Shown: one piece after another, positions 13,501 through 25,500 of the stretch
How the letters are laid out: each line of letters starts with the position of its first letter
How positions within the stretch are numbered: the stretch's first letter is position 1
Assembly: GCF_036884655.1 (NCBI RefSeq)
Contig: NC_088345.1
Span: forward strand, 30,128,501 to 30,192,500
Reading direction: 5' to 3'
DNA length: 64,000 nt
Source: Musa acuminata AAA Group
Taxonomy: Eukaryota > Streptophyta > Magnoliopsida > Zingiberales > Musaceae
Notes under the pieces: generated by a model
Told to the model about the DNA's origin: nothing
Databases searched by the model: none
The model's input: only the letters and a program-made list of their open reading frames with translations
Made by a program: the position numbers and the translations under genes

Positions 13501-16500
13501 GCGAGAGCGAGAGAGGCGAGTGACGAAAGTGGCAGTGGTAGCGATAGCAGCAAGAAACGGCAGCGGGAGCAAGAGCGGCGAGCGACGACAGTGGCAGCGA
13601 CAACGATAACGGTAGCAACGAGCGGCGAGAAAGGGAGCGAGAACGAGCGATGATAGCGGCAGTGACAGCGACAGCGGGAGCAACCAGCGACGATAGTGGC
13701 AGCAGTAGCAGCGAGAAACGGCTACGAGCAACGGGAGCGGCGACAGTGGCAGCGGTAGCGACGAGCAGGGTTAGGGTTGGGAAGTCGCAAGAGGAAGACT
13801 AATATTGGTGCTTTAGTTGGTTCGATTAAACCAACTAAAGCACCGGAGACCGAAACAGAGCTAAAACGCTGGTTCGATCGCCTGGTTTAACCCGGGCGCT
13901 CGCCCGAAACACCCAGCGCCTAGGCTCGGGCGAGCGCCCAGGCAGCGCCTCTTTGAAGCGCGCCACATGGAAATGAAGCGAGGCGCTCGGGCCTCGCCTC
14001 GCCTTGCCCAAACGCCTAGGCGAGTGCCCAAGCGCCTATTGAAATCATTGTGATATATACATGTGATGTATAATGTGGGAGGATGATCATGGACCATGTG
14101 ATGTGTGTATGTGATTATTATTATTGGAGCCTACAAGCCTTTATTTTTTCGTTCATTGTCGGGCCTGCGCGCTTATAATTATATTGTAATTACATGAAGA
14201 GGCGCGGCGGAAGCTTGGAGGTGGCAGTGGGACCCTCGAGGCTGATTCAGACGATTGCGATGCATGGAGATGCGGCAAGGTGCCGGCAGATCCGACGATG
14301 ACAAGATGGATGATCACCGAGCATGAATATGTGCTGATACACATATAGATCCTGATGTAAGTGATTAGGCCTACTAGCTCGGGCCTGATCATATTACGTT
14401 GTGGTCCATGATCATCTGGTGTACTTGTGCATGTGATTGTTATACACCTACTAGATAAGTATATATATTTGCATGCAATATAAATATATATTAAATATGT
14501 ATGAGTGACACATCATATCAGGAGATTGAATCAAAATCCTCTGCTATGATAATATTAAGTCGATAAGCGTGAGACAATTAGATTGACCCACATGGCCTTC
14601 CATTGTTATAGAAAGAAATCGAATCCCAATGTAGGTTAAGTTGGTCGAGTCCCTCGAGGCTCGCCTATATTGCGATTTGAGATCTTGCCTACGACATAGA
14701 GCACTGGTGACCTGAGGATATGGTATGCTTGGTCGAGTCCTCAAGGCATATCATCAAATCAAACTCATCTTATAACGATGATGATGACTTAACTGGACAT
14801 CATAGTTGGTCGAGTCCCTCGAGACCATGATGGTTCAAAGGCCAAAAAAGATAAGAATCATAAGGAGTTGTGATTGGTAAGAGTTACCTACCTTTTTGGG
14901 CTTAGTGTGATTGGTCGAGTCCCTCAAGGTTACACTAAGATGCCGATTGGATCCTGATCCCCACTAGAAGTCTATCGGAGACTTTCGTTTCACGTGTTGA
15001 GGGTGTCGCGTGACTCACTAAAAAAATAGTTGGAGCACATCAAGATAGAAGTTCATATCTTGATTGTTTATTTTTCTGCAAAATCTGCATGTTATTTATT
15101 TATGCTATATCTTCTGTTTATCATAAACATGTCACCATCAAACCCTCTACGTGGCATACTTTATGCCAACCGCCTCACTTGTCCAAACTATACGGATTGG
15201 CTCCGTAACCTGAGAATAGTTCTCATAGGGAAAACAAATCGTATATGTCCTAGATACGGTCATATCATATCTTGAGGCAGGAGCACCTCAGGAAGAGTTT
15301 GCCCGATATGAGAAGTATATAGATGATTTCATTCTTGCTCAGTGTTATATATTGGCCTCTATAACTCCTGAGTTACAAAGACAATATGAAAACATGGATG
15401 TCAGATCCATATTCCTGCATCTCCGTAAACTATTTAAGGAGCAAGGAAGAACTCAGCGATATGAGATACCCAAGAGTCTCTTCCGCACTAGGATGACTGA
15501 AAGGGCATCGATTCAGAACCATATCCTAAAGATAATAAAGTGGATTGAGAAACTCACAGGTCTAGGAATGGTGCTAGATGATAACCTGTGTGTTGATCTT
15601 ATACTTCAATCCTTACCAAATTCCTTTTCCCAAATTCATTATAGATTTTAATATGAACAAACTTGAGGTGACTCTCATTAAGCTTCTCAATATATTGAGG
15701 GAGCCCGAGAGCACCATCAAGAAAAAAAAATAGTTCTCTACATTGGTGAAACCAAAAGGAAAAGGAAGGCTGGGAAGTCCCTTAGGAAGGGCAAGGACAA
15801 GGGCAAGGGCAAACGGGGCAAGGCAAAGGTTGCCAAGAATGACCCAGCGAAGGATAAAGGCCAATGCTCCCACTACAGTAAAGACAAGCATTGGAAGAGG
15901 AAATGCAAAGAGTACCTTACAGAAAAGATAAAACGGAAACTTAGAGAAGCTTCAGGTACTATCATGAACGTAAGTCCGTCCAAGAGGAAGCAAGATGAGG
16001 TGAACAATGCAGACCTGTCCTATTGTAGGCTAGGTCATATCCATGAGGGACGAATTCGAAAGTTGCTGAAAGATGAATACCTAGATCCATTTAACTATGA
16101 GTCATATATAACTTGCGAGCCTTACCTTCGTAGAAAAACGATCAACTTTCCATTTAATGGAACTGGAGAGAGAGTTCTGAGTTACTAGAACTCATTCATA
16201 GCAAAGTATGTGGTCTTATGTCAACTCAGGCCATAGGTGGTCACTCCTACTTCATTACTTTCACTGACGATTTCTCTAGGTACGGACATGTGTCCTTTTA
16301 CGAAGTACAAGTCTAAAGCCTTCAAGAAATTGAGGGAGTGAATGAAGTAAAGAACCAAATTGGAAAGAGTATTAAGACTCTTCGATCAGATCGAGGAGAA
16401 TACTTGAGTACGGAGTTCACCTAGTTCCTCAAGGACCACGGGATTCTATTGCACTGGACACACCTCCTTATACACCACGGCTCAATGGTGCATCAAAAAG

Positions 16501-19500
16501 GAGGAATTGCACACTATTAGATATGGTGCGATCCATGATGAGTTTTGTCGACCTACCCGTTTGATTTTGGGGATATTCCTTGAAGACCGTAGCTTACCTT
16601 CTGAACAGAGTTTCATCTAAATCAATAATGTTTACACCATATGATATATGGAAAAGGAAGAAGTCTGATCTTAAAGTTGTTAAGATTTGCTACTACCCTT
16701 CCCACGTTAAGAGATACAACCCCAATAAGTTAGAATCCAGGACGGAACGATGCAAGTTCCTACGATACCCTAAGGAAACTTGTGGGTATTATTTTTATCA
16801 CCCCGAGGACCAAAAGGTCTATATTGCTAAGAGAGCAGTGTTCCTTGAGAAGGAACACATTCTTGGTGGAGACAGTGGGAGCATGATAAAGTTAAACAAA
16901 GTTGGAGAACCTAGCTCAAGCACCATTCTAGAAACTGAGTCTGTTCAGGTACCTGACACACAAGTTCCAACTTTGTGCAGGTTTGGTAGAGTGTCACACC
17001 CTCCTGAGAGATATGTATGACATATCAGTGAAGAGGACACTCAAGATGTTGATCCTCAGACCTACGATGAGGCTATTATGAGTATAGACTCCGGGAAGTT
17101 GTAAGAAGCCATGAATTCTCAGATGGAATCCATGTACTCCAACAAGGTTTGGAATCTTATTAATGCACCTAAGGGTATCGTACTCATCAGCTGCAAATGG
17201 ATCTTCAAGAAAAAGATCAGAGTAGATAGAAAGGTGGAGACCTATAGGGCAAGGCTAGTGGTTAAGGGGGATCGTTAAAGGCAAGGTGTTGACTATGACG
17301 AAACCTTCGCACCCGTAGCTATGCTGAAATCCATTCAAATTCTATTGGCTATTGCAGCATATTATGACTATGAGATCTAGCAAACGGACATGAAAATACG
17401 TTCCTCAACGACAACCTCGAGGAGGAGGTATATATGATACAACCTGAGGGATTCGTATCGAAGAACTACCTAGATAAGGTGTGTAGGTTGCTTAAGTTCA
17501 TTTATGGACTAAAGCAAGTTTCCCAAAGTTAAAACATAAGATTTGATGCGACAATCAGATCTTATAACTTCGTTAAGAACAAAGATGAGCCTTGTGTGTA
17601 CAGGAAGGCAAGTGGGAGCGCTATCACCTTCTTGGTATTATATGTAAATGACATCCTAATCATTGGAAATGAAGTAGGAATGCTCTCCACAGTAAAGGCT
17701 TGGCTATCTAAACACTTCTTCATAAAGGATTTAGGGGAAACATCCTATATTTTGGGGATTCGGATCTATAGAGATAGATTCAAGAGAATGCTTGGCCTGT
17801 CCCAATCCAGGTACATAGACACCATTGTCAAAAGGTTTGGCATAAAAAATTTCAAGAGAGACCTCATACCGATGAAATATAGAATTTCACTTTCTTAGAA
17901 TATGTCCCCATAAACTCCTGAAGAAAGGGCAAACATGGATAGGATAACATATGCCTCTGTGATAAGATCTATCATGTATGCTATGCTATGTACCAGGCCT
18001 GATATAGTGCATGCTCTAAGTGTCACGAGCAAGTATTAGGCGGATCTAGGCTTAGAGCATTGGAAAGCAGTAAAGTATATCCTTAAGTACTTAAGAAAGA
18101 CTAAGGATCTTTTACTGGTATACGGAGGAGGTAGTCGCCAGGTTAAGCGCTACATGAACTCGAGTTTCCAGTCCGATGTCGACGATTGCAAGTCGAATTC
18201 AGGGTATATATTCGCCCTGAATGGGGCAATAGTGAGCTGGAAGAATTCCAAGCAAGATACTACTGCTAACTCAACCACAGAGGCAGAATACATTGCTGCG
18301 GCAGAAGCAGCAAAAAAGGGAGTCTGAATGAAGAAGTTCATCACAGATTTGAGAGTCATATCGAGCAACGCGGAACCAATTCTCATATATTGCGACAATA
18401 TCGCTCAAGCAAGGGAACCCGAGTCTCATTAGAAGTGTTCTGAGGAGGTTTCAGCTTATTAGAGATATCATGGCCCGTGGAGATAAAGCAGTGGAAAGAG
18501 TTCCACTCGAAGATAATATTGTAAATCCACTTACGAAACCATTGACTCATATTGTATTTGAGCATCACAGAGGTCTGATGGGGATCAGACATGTAGGTGA
18601 TTGGCGTTAGGTTAAGTGGGAGATTGTTGTTATAGGTGCCCTACAAGCCAATCACGTGAGTGATGGCACTTGTGACACACTGTGACAATCTCTTTGCTTA
18701 TTATTATTGACATTTTATCACATATTATCGGGATGTATATTGTGATGTCCTTGTATCTCTACAATGGGAATCGAATCATATTGATGCTGATTCGTCTTTA
18801 AACATAGAACATAAATCATCCCAGTCATAGGTTACTCAAGAAGGACATCGAGATAACCGGATAGACCGGTGTGCTATATACTCGTCCATATAATGGAGGC
18901 GGCTGGTCTCATAGTCGCTCGTGTGTGGACACTAAAGGTACAGTGTAAGTACTCATTGGAGAATAAGTTCACTGATTGACCCGCATACGGAATGCTAGAT
19001 AGTTAATAATACCTGACGTCAGACAACAATTTCGTAGTCCCAATTGTGTATCTGGTCCTTAGACTAGACACCAAAGATATCTTATATGAGTACTTCATTC
19101 TTTGATGTCGGACTTGCAAGTTTGAAAGTTCCAAAACTTGTACAACCGGTTCTCGGGAATGACAACCAACCTTACGATGGCAATTTAAGTGTTAGTAGAG
19201 GATCATCCACTCTCGGTATTGCGAGAGGAATATCCCGTGTGTGCTCGCTCAAACAAATCCCTGGCCAGGGTCGTTCGGATTGAAAGAGAAGTTCTCCGGG
19301 AGAATCCGATTAGATCGAGACTCGAATAGGATTCCGTATAGGCCTGACGTTACTATGCCCAATATACGATCTCTGGGATATTAGATAAATGAGGGATTAT
19401 AGATACATGGTAACTGTGGACAGACAGATCCGATGGATTAGATCCCCTGTGCCGTTTGGGGACTATAGCGTAGTGGTCTAGTACGTCGATAATCGATGAG

Positions 19501-22500
19501 TCGAGTGAATTATTATAGAGATAATAATTCACTATATCAGAAGAAGTTCTGACAAGATCGACTCATAGCCAACTCGGTATCGGGCCTAAAGGGTCACACA
19601 CATATGGTGGACGTTACAACGAATAAAGGTGCGAATATGAGATATCCGCGGAGCTCCTAGTTTGGATCCTATGGATGAGATCTAATAAGATTGGACAATT
19701 GGATAGAGATCCAATATCTAATAAGGATAGGATCCACTAAAGTTTAAGCTGCTTACACCTTTATAAATAGGAGGAACCTCACGGTTCATAGGCTAGAACT
19801 TCTGTTGGTCGCCCCTTCTATTCTCCTCAGCCTCCTCTCCTCCTTCTTAGCTCTGATAGCCTTGTGGTGCACGTAGAAAGGGAGATTCCGTAGCAATCTG
19901 AGGAGCGTCGTCACTGCGTCTACCGTGTGGATCACTGCTAGAGAGTATGCAAGTTCTCCTTCATCCTCTCCATCGGATCTGGAAATTTCAGAGATATACG
20001 ATCTCCCTGGGGAACACTTCTCACATAATACGTGTGATTTTCGATTTTACAATTTTCTCGCACACCAATCATCGTACAACGACTAAGTACTTGACTTCGG
20101 GAAATCTGGTTTTGTTTTTCGCGGCGCATGAGATGTCGATCTGCGATTTCCCAGCCTGGGTTACACTCTTTCTTTTCATATATGGCAATATCCACCCTTG
20201 GGTGTCTTCCAACACTAGGAATGTCTCCCCAACCGATAGATCTATTATTAAAACTACCAGCATCCAGGATGGTTTCCGCAAGATCATCAATAGCGGGTCC
20301 TCTACTAAAATCTAAGAAGACCCTTGGCTTGACAACACTCCTTTTAATAGATAGCCAACTGGCATTGAGGTGAATGAAATGAGAAACTATACCCTTGTGT
20401 CTGACCTTATATCTAATTCCAAATGGAATACTATAATTCTTAGGGTCTTTATTTCACCCCTTACTAGTGGCTCATATCCAGGTCATTCACCTTTCTCAGA
20501 ATCCTAATGATGACTCCTAGATTTGGACTCTTAGCCCTTCAAGCAACACCACTATCAGTAGTGCCTATAAGCACCTTACTAAATACTACACTACAAAAGA
20601 ACCATGGCAGGGTTAGAAGGCAATTTAGCACCTCAAGGTTGCTCCCAAAATCAAAATTTTTCTTCGGAAAGTTTCCTAAAACAACTACCCACATCTAACT
20701 ATATTTCCAACATACTCCACTGTCAGTAGAGGACCCTTGTTTTGTTTGCCATTTGCATGTGGATTCATCTTCCCACATTCTATTCGAGTGCAACTTTGCT
20801 TTGTACTTTTGGTAACTTCTATAGCAACAATTAAAAATTTATTTTCAATTCTTTCACTCACGGTATTTGGGGAATTGAGTGGAGGAATGCTCTCTTCTAA
20901 ACAAACCTTCTCTATCCCGCCTCCTTTCTATTATCGTGACATCCTTTGGGTTTTTATAGAACAACCTCAATGAGGCTAAGTATCGCAACGACTCTACCAG
21001 TTCTTCTACCCTTCTTAGGAAGGTTATGGTCGCTATCAGTGACTTATTTGAGTCCAACCAAGGTCCTAAAGGCCCTATTAAGAATATCTGTGATACCCTT
21101 GATATTGAGTGAGTAAGCTTCAATTTTTGCGTTGAATTTGATACCTTGATATTGAGCAAGTAGGCTTCAATTTTTTCCTTGAATTTGATGGTTCTTTTAT
21201 GACAGTCTATGTACGTGTGGACTTCCTCATAAAATCCCAGACTAGTGAATTGATATGGTTGGGTGGTGAACGCAGTACTACCACTAGCTTGTTGATGGTG
21301 GAAACACTATCCCTGCTCCATGACCTCATAGTAGTTACCTCACTACAACTCTCCTCTATTTGGATCAAATCCAATTCAATGATCATTAATTTTGTAAAAG
21401 GAATTTCTCCTCTTCTCTGGCTTTTAAGGAGTGTATTTTGGGACAACTAGCCAATGCCAGTCCCAAGTCCGAAAAAAAAAGGTGGAGGGCTGCGTTAAAT
21501 CACTAACAACTGACGTAAAATTATATCAAATCTCATTAACATAGATCTTAAACGATTTCAGTATAGAGCTAAGTCATCACCAGAAAGTGACACGAGGCAC
21601 CTTCACCACCTAGGTATCTTGAATTACAAATAGTGGGCTAAGAGGTCGCCCGAAAGTGACCAATCACATCGACGCTCGAATGTGGTGTAAAGTAGGCAAG
21701 GGTTCTCTCGATGTTTTAGACCAATAGGAGTAAAGAAGTTAGTCCAAGAACAAAGGATTAGGTTAGCAACTTAGAATATAGGTACACTTTCAACCAAGGT
21801 TTGCAGTTTCAAGTATCAATCCTGTTTTCATGATCTGCCAAACCAATACGTATCGATTAGTACTAGTGTATCGAGACATGGTACATCAGTGTATTGACAT
21901 ACGATATGCCGGTGCATACTGGTGTATCGACACATGATATGCTAGAGCATACCAGTGTTTCGACACATGGTACGCTAATGTATACCGATGTTTCGACGAG
22001 GAAGAAAGAGGGTGAAAAGGAAAAGGCAATGGAGAAACAGAGGAAGAGGAAGCACGAAGGAAGAAAGAAGAGAAGGAGAATAAGTAGCGACAGTGTACCT
22101 AGGAAGCAGCATCGAAGCAATAGCGATAGCGATGAAGCAATAGCATCGTAGTAGTAGCGAAAGCAAAAATGACGAAGCGATAATGACGAGGGCAACGACA
22201 TAGTAAGCAAGAAGGGGGCTCATGTTTGTGAGCCCTAATTTGTTTGTTTTTTCTTTTTAACGTTGAGTTGGACAAGGGCCCACCACTTTTTTATTATTAT
22301 TTTAATCATACCACCAAAAATGGTACAACAATTCTAAGTTTCAAGAAAGGGATTAGAATTGGTAGACACTATAATCAAAAGAAGATTAAATATTACAAAA
22401 GACTAAGTTGATAGAGAAAAAATCTAGAGAAATTGATAGTATAGTACTGGATATAAAATTTGGTATACTAGAAAAGTTAAACAAAAAATGGTGTGAGAAT

Positions 22501-25500
22501 TATTGTTGATAAGAATCTTAAGAATATATTGTAGATGTGAAAAGATTTTGAGATGAAATTATAGTTCTAAAATTTATCAGAAGACAAGATGTTTTGAATG
22601 TCATTAGTGCTTGCACCCTTTAAGTTGAATTAGATTATCAAACCAAAATAGAATTTTGAGAAAGCTTCGATGATATTATTCAAGGAATGCCTATAATAAA
22701 AAAACTTATAATTGGAGGAGATTTAAATGATCATATAAGGAAAACATATAGTAAATATAAAGGGGTGCATGAGGGCTTTGGTTATAGGAAGAGAAATGAA
22801 GATGGTGGTATGATTTTGGATTTTGTAATTTCGTATGATTTGATAATCGTAATTACTTATTTTAAGAAGAGAGGTGGGCGTTTTGTAAATTATAAGAGGT
22901 GGTCAAAATTGTAGTCAAGATTTTTTTCTCACTAGAAGGTAGATAAAGTTATTCATAAGAATTGTACAGTTATGCCTGACAAATATTTAATAAATTAACA
23001 TACTGTCACAGATTTATTTAAAATTGCCTAAGTCGTGAGGCATTATCCATCCGCAAAGTATCAGCCTAGTTACAACCGCTCAGGTCCCGAAGGACCTTTA
23101 AAAGAGCAAATTAATTAGTTCGAAGCAAGTGGTGAACAAATTCCGACGTCTTGCGAAGATGGCTGCTTTATAAATAATTTAGTAAACATTTGGTGTGCAA
23201 GAGAGAAAATAGAGAAAGAAGAAAACAAGAAGTTTAAAAGGCAAACGAACAATCACAAGTCCGTAAACGACTGCTCACTAGGTGTCGGGTGTATTAGCAA
23301 GTTCCCGTAAAACTAGTCCGTAAACCCCCGTCTAGCCAGGTGCCACCCTAGGGGTTCCAGGGTATTGAGATGGTTAACGTTTTTCTCCGCACCGCAGCTT
23401 GTGGAAAACATGCCATGGCATGTGAAAACTAGGCCATTTTGGGGCAAGTTTGCCCATTCTGGTGAACGCCACTATGCAACCTTGCAAACTATTTCTGCTT
23501 TCAATTTTCAAGCAAAACACACAAAAACGAGACAAAATACGATGTATAAACATATGTACAAGCAACAAAAGCGACGAATGATCCATTAACGAAGGTGTTG
23601 CAAATGCGCGACGACCATCTGTGACATTCTCCCCAATTAAACTGTCGATGCCCTCGTCGACGCTTGCCGATAAGCTTTGATGATTGCTTCTTTATGTCGT
23701 AAGGCATCTTCGAGCTCCCAACTGGCTTCTATATAGGGAAGCTTTCACCACTTCACCAAGTACTCTGTCTACTCTACTCCGTTGGGTAGCTATTTTGCAA
23801 TCCACCAAAATAATTTCAACTCAATTTTCTTAGGAGGATCTGGTGGGGGTAGTCGAGTTGGAATACTTCAGGAAGCATCTTGCGGATCTGAGTGGTAGGC
23901 TTTCAAGTTGCTTTCGTGGAAGACATTGTGAATTTTGAGCTGGCAGCTGTAACTTGTAGGAGACATTGTCTACCCTATTGATAATTGAGAATAGTCCTTT
24001 ATCCTTATGCACTAGTCCCTTGTGTACTTTATGCCTTAAGAACTGGAGTGATACTGGTTGGAGCTTCACCAACACCAAGTCGCCGACTTTATACTCCTAT
24101 GGTCGCCTTCCCAAATATGCTCACTTCATCTTTTTGGCTGCCTTCTCCAAGTAAGCCCGAGCAATATCTGCATTTTGATGTCATTCCTTTGCAAAGTAAT
24201 ACGCTGACAGACTACTCCTGGTATAACCGATTGCCATGGTGTGAGGAGTCAACGGCTACAATCCTGTAATGATCTCGAAGGGGCTCTTGTTGGACGTAGA
24301 GCTCCACTGCAAATTGTAAGAGAATTAGGTTATGTCCAATAGTTTCATCCAATCTCGTTGGTTGGCACTCACGTGATGCCGAAGATATTGCTCAATAAGC
24401 GAATTTATTCTATCAATTTTGTCATATGTTTGGGGGTAGAGGCTTGTGGAGAAACATAACTTAAATACCAGCAATTTGAACAGCTTGGTCCAAAATCATC
24501 CCAAGAACCGTGCATCTCGGCCACTGATGATATTATGCGTGACTCCCCAATACTTCACCACTTTCTTCATCATCAACTTGGCTACCTCCTCCGTTGAGCA
24601 GTGTAGGAGGTTGATCGGTTTTCAAAGTCTGCAACATTCATTGCTGCACTCCAGAGCAATGAATGTTGTAGACTTTGAAAACCAATCGACCACCATGAGT
24701 ATTTATCCGAGTCCCCCTACTACCGGCAAGCTTGATATTAAGTCTAAGAAAATGCTCTCCCACGACCTTTCTTGTACGAGCAACGACTTCAAAAGTCCCA
24801 TCGGCTTCCACTGCTCTACCTTATCTTATTGGCAAGGCACATTCGAACATATTCCTCCACATCAGTCCCCATCATTAGCCAATAGAAGGCCCTCTCCACG
24901 AGAGCCAATGTTCTGAGAATACCTGGATGTCCTGCCCAAAAGGAATCGTGACACTCTCTCAAGAGTTCACACCTCAAATTGTCCGCTTGAGGAACATAAA
25001 CTATATTCCCTTTTGTCACGAACGATCGTTGCGCACCCATATCATCTTTGTCAACAAACCGTTCATCACTTTTGTTTGCTTGTACATATAATTGGCAGCA
25101 TGTTTTGCCTTGGTTTTGTGTGTTTTTGTTAGAAAATTATAAGCAGGAACAAATCGCAGGGCTCTAGAGCGATCGCTTACCATGACGGGCAAACTGCCCC
25201 AAAATGGTTTCGTTTTCGCATGCCACAACTTGTTTTCTACAGGCTGTGGTGCAATGCAAAACGTCAGCCATCTCAGCACCTTGGAACCCCTCAAGTGGCA
25301 CCTGGCTAGATAGGGGTTTGGGATGGTGTTGGGCGTTGATTGGATTTCACAAGTTTACACGCTAAGTCTACGAGAACTGGCCATCGCGCCCAACACCCGG
25401 TGAGCAGTCGTTTGGAGAGACTGTTTGTTTGCCTTCTAAAGTTTTTGTTTTCTCCTTCCTCTCCTCTCTTGCACACCGTGTTTGCTGAATTTCTTATAAA

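Larger units (their letters stand above)
10753..20156 (+). mobile_element. complete but decayed Ty1/copia element
   Basis: Two LTRs of about 1.55 kb (10753-12308, 18625-20156) in direct orientation are bounded by the target-site duplication TGGGT (10748-10752 and 20157-20161). A degenerate tRNA-Met primer site follows the 5' LTR (TGGTACAGAACCA) and a purine tract (TTAAGTGGGAGAT) precedes the 3' LTR. The gag-to-RNase H relics at about 15124-18600 run in the usual copia order (integrase before reverse transcriptase). It is inserted in an L1 LINE inside intron 6, antisense to the gene. A hAT-like element sits in its leader. Confidence 0.92.

Noticed and set aside
13430..13731. Similar long frames on the minus strand
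   Set aside because: Same repeat core in copy 2; low-complexity artefact.
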